A stretch of 64,000 nt of DNA, taken from positions 23,436,502-23,500,501 of the forward strand of contig NC_056035.1 in assembly GCF_004379255.2 (NCBI RefSeq). Direction: 5' to 3'. The translations under genes were made by a program, and so were the position numbers. Each line of letters opens with the position of its first letter. Position 1 is the stretch's first letter. Positions 1 through 9,230 of the stretch are shown in pieces. The notes beneath the pieces are model-generated. The model was not told the DNA's origin. It worked only from the letters and a program-made list of their open reading frames with translations, and did not search any database. The stretch comes from Salvia splendens. Taxonomy: Eukaryota; Streptophyta; Magnoliopsida; Lamiales; Lamiaceae.

Positions 1-723
1 GTTGATAATTAGGTCATATTTAAAGAATCCAAAATTTAACACGCAAATTACTCAAATCAGTAATGATTCCTGGAATAGTACTCCAACAATAACAATGGGT
101 AGTTTCATCCATTCAAACACAACTTTTATTTGTCGATCCATCAATGTTCCCTAATTCATTTCATTTCGTCTATAAGTTGGCTAATAATTTTTAACTATTT
201 TTAGATACACCTAATATTTGTTTGATAAAATTAATATATCCACTAACAATTGGATGTTAAAGATCAATAATCATCACAAAAATTGACCAACTAAATCTCT
301 ACATAGACCACCTAATCTAGAACTGAGAGCAAAACACGATACTTTACTAATCTTTTATCATTTACATTAATAAGGTTTAACAATAATTATTTTAATTAAT
401 TTCTTCTCCTTAGTATTTAACATTCTTTTCCAATAAAACTAAAAACAAAGCAGCCCTTCCTTTCCTTTCTCGTATTTGGGTGAAATAAGCACTGAAATGA
501 TCTCAGTACCCAAATTGGCATATAAAAAGTGATGTAAAGAATGATGAGATCAGTCTTAATTAATCTATATCATAAGAATATAGTACCAAAAAGTAGATAT
601 TAATAAAACACACTATCCGACAAACTAGATGCAAAAAGCAATAAAAAATAAGACATGTGCACTTTATGTAACAATTAAAAAACCTCAGATTAGGCTAAGA
701 AGGCTTATGTTTGAAGAATTAAT
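1..723. other. AT-rich upstream intergenic DNA
   Basis: No coding region, transposon terminus or structured repeat was recognised. The stretch is AT-rich, with scattered short A/T runs, and is read as distal upstream sequence of the laccase gene that starts at 924. Confidence 0.5.
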
Positions 724-729
724 TGTTTC

Positions 730-736
730 ACCTAAC
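730..736 (+). promoter_or_regulatory. AC-type (SMRE-like) MYB element of the laccase promoter
   Basis: The heptamer ACCTAAC is an AC-III element and fits the secondary-wall MYB consensus ACC(A/T)A(A/C)(T/C). It lies 60 bp upstream of the TATA box of a lignin-type laccase. AC elements are established binding sites for lignin MYB regulators in phenylpropanoid promoters. Its use here is inferred from position and family. Confidence 0.5.
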
Positions 737-768
737 GTTTGAAAAACGACGTTTCAAACGACGTTAGG
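731..768. repeat. Imperfect inverted repeat in the laccase promoter
   Basis: Left arm CCTAACGTTTGAAA (731-744) is mirrored by TTTCAAACG plus ACGTTAGG (752-768). The right arm carries three extra bases (ACG). The left arm overlaps the AC element, and the core contains repeated AACGACGTT. It could be a paired regulatory site or a small fold-back footprint. Confidence 0.5.
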
Positions 769-796
769 GCAGCAAGCAGCTTTGGCACTAATCAGC

Positions 797-803
797 TATA
801 AAA
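797..803 (+). promoter_or_regulatory. TATA box of the laccase gene
   Basis: TATAAAA lies 121 bp upstream of the laccase ATG (924), leaving room for a 5' UTR of roughly 90 nt that contains a CT repeat. It is the only good TATA box close to the start codon. Confidence 0.6.
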
Positions 804-885
804 TGTTGCGTTGGGAAGTCATCTCTGAATGCAACAGACATATCAACTGCATATCAAAACATCATTCTTCTCTTACATTCTAATA

Positions 886-902
886 TCTCTCTCTCTCTCT
901 CT
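886..902 (+). repeat. (TC)n microsatellite in the laccase 5' UTR
   Basis: An uninterrupted TC dinucleotide run of about 8 units lies shortly before the start codon. Pyrimidine-rich CT tracts are common in plant 5' UTRs. This one may also be length-polymorphic. Confidence 0.7.
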
Positions 903-923
903 TTTATCAACGAAAAAAAAAAG

Positions 924-3709
924 ATGGATCTCTGGGTTCGTGTTTTGATCGTGGTAGCATGCATGTATCCTTTTATGGTTGAGGGCGCTGTTCGCCGCTA
1001 CCAGTTCAATGTGAGCTTTCATTTTCTTTCATGTTTTCTTACATCATGATTAATGTAGTTCTTTTTAAAAAATCTGAATATGAATTGTCTTAATTCGTTT
1101 CATCAAATGGATATTCTGGGCTGCGTTATAATGCTAACTTTTCTTTAATTGCTAATTTGCTAACTCATCAACGCTTTGTATTAAAAATGTCAACACGGTC
1201 ACATTAAAATGTTAACACAAATTTGTGTTGATGACATTTTAAATATCAATGCCAACAAAATGTATTAAAATATCAACTAAGCTTATGTTGACATTTTTAA
1301 TACACTGCGATGATGGATTAATAGTGTTATCAACTTAAGAAAGTTAGCGACGGATTACATTCCCTAAAAATATCCAGGCATTATTTCAAGATCTTTATTC
1401 AATTCTATTTCCCTTTTACTTTTTTATCGTTAGCCTAAATTGCAACTAACTATTCTACGATAATTAAGAAGTACATTACCAACCAATATGGAAGGTGCAA
1501 CAACATTTACAACACAGCGCTTGAGAAGCAAACAACTAACTCCCACAATTTGCAAAATTTAAATCCTGCAGGTGATGATGAAGAACACATCTCGCCTATG
1601 TTTTTCCAAATCCATCGTCACCGTCAATGGAAAATTTCCCGGCCCGACGCTCTACGCTAGGGAAGACGACACCGTGCTTGTCCGAGTCATCAACCGAGTC
1701 CAGTACAACGTTTCCATCCATTGGTACAAAACACCCATTCAACAACACTTAGTTTTTGGCAAGAAATGAATACTGATGGTAGTTGCGTTGCAGGCACGGA
1801 ATTAGGCAACTCCGAACGGGCTGGGCCGATGGGCCCGCGTACATCACTCAATGCCCAATCCAGCCCGGTCACAGCTATGTGTACAACTTCACTGTGACTG
1901 GGCAGCGAGGCACACTTTTGTGGCACGCCCACATTCTATGGTTGAGGTCCACCGTTCATGGCGCCATCGTCATCTTGCCTAAACGAGGGGTCCCTTACCC
2001 GTTCCCTAAGCCCGACCATGAACATGTCGTCGTCTTAGGTAACATAATAACACACAAGTCTTTTTGTAATTACTATAAATCTATAACTAACTAAGATGAT
2101 GGTTTTTTCAGCCGAATGGTGGAAATCCGACACTGAAGCCGTCATCAACGAGGCCATGAAATCGGGTCTGGCCCCCAACGTTTCCGATGCTCACACCATA
2201 AACGGTCATCCTGGCCCAGTCTCAAACTGCCCCGCCACAGGTAATATTATAGTAGTATTTTTCATTGCAATAGTAATAGTTACTCCCTCCGTTCCAAAAA
2301 GTTGGTCAAATATTTACATTTCCCGTCCGTCCCGTAAAATTTGTCACATTTCACTTTATACCATTTTTTTTATAGTGGATTTCATATTTCACTAACTCAT
2401 TCATTCTCATTCACATTTTATTACAAACCTAATACATAAAAGTAGGACTAACATTCGACTAACTTTTTTCAACTCACTTTCCATTACATTTCTTAAAATT
2501 TGTGGCCAGTCAAAGTGTGACAAAATTTATGGAATGCAGGGAGTACTATATGCTTTAATTAATGTTATGTGTTTTCAATTTGTAGGTGGTTTCTCACTAA
2601 ATGTATCACCTGGAAAAACATACATGCTTCGCCTAATCAACGCTGCACTCAACGAAGAACTCTTCTTCAAAATCGCCGGGCACAAACTAACGGTGGTCGA
2701 AGTCGATGCCACCTACGTAAAACCCTTCAAAACAGACACTGTCCTTATCGCCCCCGGGCAGACGACCAACGTGATCGTCTCAGCCGATCAGGGGGCCGGA
2801 AAATACATGGTAGCGGCGTCTCCCTTCATGGACACCCTCATCGTGGCAGTGGACAACATGACGGCCACCGCCACGCTCCACTACTCCGGCACCCTAGCCT
2901 CTTCCCCGACCACCTTCACCACCCCGCCAGCACGGAACGCCACCCCTGTTGCCAACAGCTTCTCCAACTCCCTCCGGAGCCTCAACTCGAAGCAATTCCC
3001 GGCAAATGTGCCACAAAAGGTGGACCACTCGCTGCTCTTCGCGGTGGGGCTCGGGCTCAACCCGTGCCCGACCTGCAAAGCAGGGAACGGCAGCAGAGTG
3101 GTCGCGAGCGTGAACAATGTCACGTTCGTGATGCCCACGACCGCTCTGCTGCAGGCGCATGTCTTCAACATCAAGGGTGTCTTCACCGCCGACTTCCCGG
3201 GAAACCCGCCGACGCCATACAACTACACTGGCGCTCCGCCGGCGAATATGGCCACAACCAGTGGCACAAAGGTGTATCGGCTCGCGTACAACTCCACCGT
3301 TGAAGTTGTTTTGCAGGACACGGGGATCATTGCCCCTGAAAACCACCCCGTTCATCTGCATGGATTCAATTTCTTCGTGGTAGGGAAGGGATTGGGCAAT
3401 TTCAATGCCAAAATAGATTCGCAGAAATTCAATCTGGTTGATCCTGTGGAGAGGAACACAGTTGGAGTTCCATCTGGTGGATGGGTAGCTATTAGATTTC
3501 GAGCGGATAATCCTGGTAAGTCATTGCATTTATTTCATTACGAAAAATCTTAGACCTAATTTAAATATTTGTATGCAGGAGTGTGGTTTATGCATTGCCA
3601 TTTGGAGGTGCACACCACATGGGGCCTAAAAATGGCATTTTTGGTGGACAATGGAAACACTCCAAATCACTCTATTTTGCCGCCACCTAAAGATTTGCCC
3701 AAATGTTAA
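924..3709 (+). CDS. LAC: Laccase (multicopper oxidase), LAC4/LAC11-like, six exons
   Basis: Secreted benzenediol:oxygen oxidoreductase; plant laccases of this type oxidise monolignols in the cell wall. Exons 924-1010, 1572-1723, 1794-2038, 2112-2240, 2586-3515 and 3579-3709 have GT-AG borders and join without frameshift into 557 residues, the usual family length. Residues 1-25 form a signal peptide. All four copper motifs are intact: HWHG (79-82), WHAH (123-126), HPVHLHG (458-464) and HCH (520-522) with H526. The residue ten after the ligand Cys521 is Leu. The protein ends DLPKC, as in the LAC4/LAC11 group. The ATG was chosen because it opens the signal peptide and sits in purine-rich context (AAAAAGATGG). 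One oddity is Ala162 where laccases usually have Gly before EWW, at the exon 3/4 junction. Assignment to LAC4 rather than LAC11 is not certain. Confidence 0.93.
1133..1348. mobile_element. Fold-back (MITE-like) element in laccase intron 1
   Basis: The two halves are near mirror images. GCTAACTTTTCTTTAA at 1133 pairs with TTAAGAAAGTTAGC ending at 1348, and the arms at 1168-1197 and 1284-1315 pair over about 28 bases around TGTTGACATTTTTAATAC. It carries no coding sequence. The outer ends do not match a named superfamily with confidence, and no clear target duplication was seen. It lies inside the first intron, so the gene is not interrupted. Confidence 0.6.
2283..2543. mobile_element. Stowaway-type MITE in laccase intron 4
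   Basis: The left end CTCCCTCCGTTCC and right end GGAATGCAGGGAG are inverted and flanked by TA on both sides (2281-2282 and 2544-2545), the hallmark of Tc1/mariner-derived Stowaway MITEs. The element is 261 bp and AT-rich with no ORF of its own. It accounts for most of the intron between exons 4 and 5. Confidence 0.8.
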
Positions 3710-3986
3710 ACACTATCAAAGCTCAAGGATGGAGATTTTAATGAAGTTCAGAGTGTGTTGTTGAGTGTCAAGGTCGTCTATTTGTTACTTGAGTCAAGTT
3801 CCTTTGCTCAAGTTGAAATCAATTAGAATAGTGGTTGTTATTATATATATTTTCTGTAACCAACTTACGGAATGGTTAATGTTAAATCTTTATTTTGAAT
3901 CTCGATCCTAGAGAATTTTGAACTAGTATTCTGTTTTTTTTTTATTATTCTTAGCTATAATAATATCTCGAGGTTTATAGACTTAG
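3710..3986 (+). other. Laccase 3' UTR and downstream flank
   Basis: AT-rich sequence between the laccase stop codon and the first long terminal repeat. It holds the 3' UTR; no single polyadenylation signal stands out. The last five bases, CTTAG (3982-3986), are the left target-site duplication of the large nested retrotransposon complex. Confidence 0.6.
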
Positions 3987-4486
3987 TGTAATACCCGCCC
4001 CTTTATTACCCTCTTTCGTTATGTTTAATGTCGAACTAGTGTTTTGTCGCTCCCTTACATCGTTGTTTTTAAATGGAACTTGGTACCATGTTTGTTGATA
4101 CTTAGTAATGTTAGTTCGCTAAACAAAAGTTAAACTGATAATCGAACTAATGTATGTTATGAAATGTGTGAACGTTGTACAAGGATATGAAGTCATTCTC
4201 CCCGAACTAAAATGTTCGTATACATCTCGAATAATACAATTAATCTAAATGGAATACTATACTATTACAAAAAAAGTTCAAGAATGAGCCAAGGAGGCTA
4301 AGAAAATAAAAGCTTCTATTAGCTATACTTTGGGCCTCTTTCTCCCGAGCCCAAATCATATCCTCACCGCAGCCCTACCCGATCAGCCCGTCGGGCCCGG
4401 GACAGTGAGCCAATGTCGTGGATAGCAGTATGACAGCCAATTTATTGTTCCACCTGCAAGATAAAAACAAGTATTAATTACAAAAG
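3987..4486 (+). mobile_element. LTR1, 5' part (array B/C family)
   Basis: Closely matches the first 500 bases of LTR3 (31410 onward) and, with one internal gap, LTR2 (22523 onward), including the GC-rich AGCCCGTCGGGCCCGGGACA segment. Homology stops at 4486, where an inverted copy of the preceding sequence begins. The continuation of this LTR is found 11 kb downstream at 15419, beyond nested element A. Confidence 0.75.
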
Positions 4487-4513
4487 AATAAATTGGCTGT
4501 CATACTGCTATCC
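4420..4513. repeat. Perfect 27-bp fold-back at the LTR1/element A junction
   Basis: Bases 4420-4446 (starting GGATAGCAGTATGACAGCC) recur as an exact reverse complement at 4487-4513. The 11-mer CCACCTGCAAG follows both arms in direct orientation. The right arm has no counterpart in LTR2 or LTR3, so it is a local inverted copy made when LTR1 and element A were joined, not an LTR feature. Confidence 0.8.
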
Positions 4514-4520
4514 ACCTGCA

Positions 4521-6587
4521 AGAAGAAGTTGATGCCATTCTTTCTTCCCAACCAAGTTTAATTCTTTGAGGTATAAACTCTACCCGTTCTCAAAAGCACA
4601 AATTTTGTTAGCATGTATCTCATCACATATTTCATACATCCACCTCCCACAAGTAATTCAAACAAATTCAACAATAAACATCAATCGAACACCCGCCGTG
4701 GTTAATCGAAAACACGAAAGAACATAATTTAGTGAGGAGAATGTATCTTGCGGGATGTTTCGGGGTAGTTTGGAGTTGTTCCGGGCTTGTTCGAAGTGGT
4801 TTGGGGAGGGAGGCAGCCGGCAGTGGCGGCTGGCGAACAGCAGAGTCGCCGCCGGACCCTGCTACGGCCAACCTGGCGACTGGACGACGGCAGAATCGGC
4901 TAGGCTGACCGGCGAGCAGCAGAGGCGGCCCGCGAACAGCAGTGACGGCGACTCTGGCCGCACAGCGACGGCAGCGACAGCACGGAGACGTCGGCGAACA
5001 GCAGCCAGATCAACAGCTCCTCCGGCAGATTGACGGAGGCAGTAGGACTCCACTCACCGAACCGGCGGCTCCGACGGAAGAAAAGGGAGAGACGTGGAAT
5101 TTTGGGGAGTTAAAAAAAAAGTTTGGGCTTTGATTTAAAGATTGGGGCTTTGTTTTTTTTTGAGTTGGGCTTTTATTTTTTTTGCGGAATTTGGGCCGTA
5201 TAATTTTAAGTTGGAGGTCTTATTTAAAGTTTGGGCCTCTTTTATGTTTATTTGGGGCTCCTCAACTAATTGGAAGTATAGTGTGAGGAGAATAATTGAT
5301 CCTTGGGCCGATAATTTAATTGTGGCGAATTATTTAATTATTTTCGAAATATTTTGAAGTATTGATAATTTATCCCAAGGCCGAAATAAATATAATTGCG
5401 AAATAAATATAATTGCGAAGAGAAATAGTTGCGATAATTTAATTATGCGCTTAAATATTTTTGGGAATCTTTTCCGACACCATGGAAAATACGAGGAGCC
5501 AACGGTGGAAAGTATGGGCGTAAGCGGCCGACCAGCGTCGCACGCGACGCCTTGGGCGGCCGCCGAATAATCGAAAATGCACGGAAACTGAGAAAATGAG
5601 AGAAAAGACTTTAATTAGAGTGCATGCATTCTAAATGTCTTCGTTACTGAGATTGATGTATACATGTATTTTTTCAAAAAGGTGGTTCGCACGCCCGCTA
5701 AAGTTGGATCGGGAAGTTGTTTAAGGAAATCACTAAGCTTTTGAGGTTGGCTTTATTACTTAAACTCCTTTACTTGCAATGATATGTATATGGTGAGATA
5801 AGGGTGGTTTAAATGTTATGTCATGCCGTATTTTATGTTTTGAATTGCCTATCTGATTGTCTACTAGGATAATGTCCTACTAGACTTTGATGGTTAACGA
5901 ATTCGGGTCTAACTAGGGTCTAAGCCCTACTTAGGCTAGTGCATTGATGGGGATCGTGAGCCGTCCTTTGGGTCGACTGGTCTAGTGATCGAGTTTGTGG
6001 CCACATTCTCGTTTCGCATGATGGTTCAGATATGGTATATGATGGAGGATGATGATGACATTGTCTGCGCAGACACTATATTATTTAAGGAATGATTTTA
6101 GTGTTTCTCGGCCCTTTTAAAGTAAAACTCGAGTTTCACTCAATGATGGATGACATAACTTTATCAATAAAATGTATTTCGGGCATGAGTTCACTGAGTG
6201 CATCAAGTACTCAGCCCCTGCATGTGTTTTCCCTATGTGCAGGTTGAGCGTGGACGGGAGACGGAGGATTGTTGTGCATTAGACCGAGACCATATTCAAT
6301 AAACGTTCCGATTGCTATTGTGTCTTCATACATAGTAGTAGCTGACTCTCAAATGCTTCCGCTACTCTAAGTCTTAAGAACTCTTATGTTTTCTTTAATC
6401 CGTTGATCTATTTTTATTCAAACTATGTTGCTTCGTAATCTGAGACTATGATTTGATAATGAAGTTTCGTCTTTTGATCTACATGTCGTACCCCTTTGAT
6501 TGATTTCCTCCTTCTTCCCTGCTTCTTAATTCCCCCACTAGTCACGACCCACCGTGCTTTCTATCCTTAGGAAGTACAGTCGTGACA
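4521..6587 (+). mobile_element. Element A 5' LTR (5'-truncated)
   Basis: Aligns with 13422-15418 of the 3' LTR and ends CGTGACA directly before the primer-binding site. It includes a GC-rich block (about 4795-5090) and a motif block shared by all gypsy LTRs here: CGAATTCGGGTC at 5898, a TAGGG/CCCTA stem-loop (5914-5929), and GAGTGCATCAAGTACTC near 6196. A pyrimidine-rich tract ends in GCAG at 6242 before GTTGAGCG. Short ORFs in the GC-rich block are not considered genes. Confidence 0.75.
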
Positions 6588-6590
6588 GAA

Positions 6591-6602
6591 TGGTATCAGA
6601 GC
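6591..6602 (+). promoter_or_regulatory. Primer-binding site of element A
   Basis: TGGTATCAGAGC, complementary to the 3' end of initiator tRNA-Met, begins three bases after the LTR end. It primes minus-strand DNA synthesis. Confidence 0.9.
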
Positions 6603-7179
6603 AAATTTTCCTTCCGCTCTGGACCGAGAGTCTTTTATTCAATCTAGTCTAGACTCGTTTCGCTAGACTAAAAGAGTTTTCATTGAAGGCTCAACATTCC
6701 GTCTCGCCGCGCTCAACAAGAAAGAAGGTAAAATGTTTTGAAACGAGGCATGTTGGATGTGATGATGAATGGGATATGTTTGAGATGTAGACTTCAAAGG
6801 CCTTAGATGTAGGCTAGTCATTTACACACGGACTACTCCCTTTTAAGGCAATATATGTATCGATGGAACGAATGGTGCATAGAAAAGAGCGAATCCCAAG
6901 GGATGATGAGATGACGAGACAAGGATAACCTTGTGAAGCGCGACTAGTGCTAGTTCGAAAGAATTGACGAGATTGCAAGTTACTATGTTCCTTATAAACG
7001 AAACATCTATCCTTAGATGATAACTTTAAAAGAAAGAATCGTTATGACTCTTTTCCTATGGTAACCGACAGGTATACACACGGTAGCACGTATGACGCTC
7101 TCTACGCATAGTTATCCTTCTCTACCCTATTTTGTTTCTTTTCTTCATTTCGTTACTAAGGAAACTTACTTTCATGTAG
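6603..7179 (+). promoter_or_regulatory. Element A leader: conserved hairpin and possible leader intron
   Basis: TAGTCTAG (6645-6652) pairs perfectly with CTAGACTA (6663-6670) around a 10-nt loop, starting 42 nt after the PBS. Elements C and D have a hairpin of the same geometry at the same distance. A motif with two copies of CTCAAC (about 6689-6716) leads into AAGGTAAA, a donor-like GT at 6728-6729 that is also conserved in C and D. A pyrimidine-rich tract ending TGTAG (7179) precedes the extra ORF, and CAG at 8138 precedes gag. Splicing is inferred. Confidence 0.55.
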
Positions 7180-7869
7180 ATGGAGATATGATTCACGCAC
7201 CGCTAAGGGGCAGGTACGTCAAAAACGGGCTGCGAGCTGTAGAACTATACCGGGGGTTCGAGAGAGACGAGAGGGCCCCTTTGATGTCGTACGTTTCTGA
7301 TTACTTGGAACTATGGAGGGATGCCCATGGGTGTGGAGTGAAACACTACGAGGGCATAATGAGGTTGATTGATGGTTTATCGGCGCCTTGGAATAGGTGG
7401 GCCGATGATGCCTCACGGCCATACCTTTGGCATAGGCTCCCCGACTATAGTGTGCAAGGAGATATGCATGGTTTTGTGAAGGTTCTTTTGGAAGCCCTGG
7501 TTGATGCTCGTGATGGACCGTCGCCCTGTGCTCCACCTAAGAAGGAGGCATCCTCATCACGTCTAAGCCCCTACAGCGGGGGTCGATACGAGAGTAAGAC
7601 GCCGCAACTAAACTTTCCTAAGAGAAGGAGACTTGGAATGAGCACTTCTGCGCCTCCTGCAACATAAGTCCTTGTTATCGATAAACATATCGACGTAGCT
7701 ACCTATGTGAGAGAACGACGAGGAAGAGAAGGAGGAAGATCCTCTTGAAGATGAGGAAGACCCCATGGAAGAAGAGGATGACCCAGACGAGGATAAAGAA
7801 CCCCTTGAAAGGGAGATTGAAGTTGGAAACGAGGATGCGGCGAAAGTCGAGGGAGCACCCGAGGAGTAG
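7180..7869 (+). pseudogene. Extra ORF upstream of gag (ORF0) in element A
   Basis: Not a recognised family. An open frame through 7667 contains FERDERAPL, YLELW and GVKHYEGIMRLID, then a basic patch PKRRR. After a stop and frameshift, another frame (7711-7869) supplies a strongly acidic Glu/Asp tail. Element C has the counterpart at 30788 with the same order: a conserved helical-looking domain with GVKAYEG, a basic RKRSR patch and an acidic tail. In both, an ATG follows directly after TGTAG. In A the reading from that ATG (7180) is broken by a small deletion. A nuclear or nucleic-acid-binding role is only a guess from charge. Confidence 0.5.
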
Positions 7870-8139
7870 AGTTATTTTTCTGCTTTTCTTAGTTTTGTGG
7901 ATGTTTTGTTTTATAGAACTACGTAGTAGTCTCTTTTGAGTTTTTCGGTTGTACTTGATGCAAAGACCTTGAAAGACGTACTTGTTTTGAGTTATGAAAT
8001 TATCGTTGTTTTATCGTTGTGCTCGTGTTTACTTTGATATGTGTTGGAAAACATGTGAAATTGTTTTAGAGAAGTTGTGTGGTGTGGTGTGGTGGTGGGT
8101 AAATTTTGGACAATTGTACTAACGCATGTGTTAAACAGA

Positions 8140-9230
8140 ATGTCTCCCAGACGCGCAGCAGCTCATCACGAAAACGAGGCCAGCAACGAAACCCAAAGTA
8201 GTGTGGGACCCGAGGGGCAACCACCACAGCTAGAATGAAACATCGAAAAAGAATTTCGAAAAGAGCGCCCTCCCGTGTTTGATGGAATGGGAGATCCGGC
8301 CAAGGCTGAAACATGGATTCGTGCCATAGAGCGCATATTCAAATTCCTAAGATGCACCGATCTGGAGCGCCTATCGTGCGTGACCTACCAGCTCACTGGG
8401 TCCGCAGAATTTTGGTGAGAGACCAAGCAGCGAACGATGACACCTGAACAACTAGACGCCCTAACGTGGGAAAACTTCAAGGAGGAATTGTACGATAAGT
8501 ACATCCCGAGGAGTTACCGTAAGGCTAAGGAGGCCGAATTCTACAATCTGAAGCAAGGGCGGATGACAGTGACTGAATATGACCGTGCCCTATGCGATAT
8601 GTCCCGATATGCACCAGAGCAAGTGAATACCGATGAGAAAATGGCGGAGAAATTTTGTGCTGGACTGAGGCACGAAATAAGGATGGCTTTGGCATGCCGT
8701 GGAAGGCTCTCGTATGCCGAGTCACTGTCTCGTGCGTTGGATGTGGAGGAAACAATGCCACGAGAAAAGACAGCAACGCCTACAACCCCAACACCACCTA
8801 CACCACAACAAAATTTCCGTGATAAGAGAAAGTGGGATGGGAACCGAGAATCCTTTGACAACAAGAGGTTCCAAGGCACCCCAAACTCTGCACGGGGCAA
8901 GGGAAAACAAACTACTCCATACCAAGGTGGAGAGTACCGTCAGAGAACACCCCCTGCGCCAAGTGCCAAAAAAATCATTTGGGGGAATGCAGAATCGGGA
9001 CCAATATATGCTACAAATGTGGTGGAGTTTGACACCTTGCCAAAGAGTGCCCGAGCAACAACAATGCTGGAGTTGGGGGAACACCAAATGGGCCTCGAAG
9101 GAACCCTACACCACCTCAGCAGTTGCAACAGCGTCGCCAACCATATCCCACACAGGCTAGGGCCTATGCTTTGGGACGCAAGCAAGCTAAAGCCGCACAG
9201 GGAGATCCGAAACAGGATAATCTGGCAGGT
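8140..9230 (+). pseudogene. gag: gag of element A (capsid and zinc knuckles), broken
   Basis: Encodes the structural particle protein. ATG at 8140 follows CAG, as in element D. The capsid region contains PPVFDGMGDPAKAETWI, the conserved TEYDRALCDMSRYAPEQ, and two CX2CX4HX4C knuckles (CAKCQKNHLGEC; CYKCGG...HLAKEC). Damage: TGA at 8236-8238, TGA at 8416-8418 (second Trp of the usual WW pair), a one-base shift just before the first knuckle (about 8950) and TGA at 9030-9032 in the second knuckle. gag and pol were probably one polyprotein, as in D. Confidence 0.8.

Noticed and set aside
1690..1932. Antisense ORF across laccase exons 2-3
   Set aside because: Overlaps intact sense exons with copper-binding motifs and has no family resemblance.
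4755..5133. Overlapping ORFs in a GC-rich stretch (also 13563-13916, 24037-24219, 41178-41641)
   Set aside because: They fall in the GC-rich part of gypsy LTRs, recur with indels between LTR copies, lie on both strands and match no protein family. Open frames here follow from base composition.
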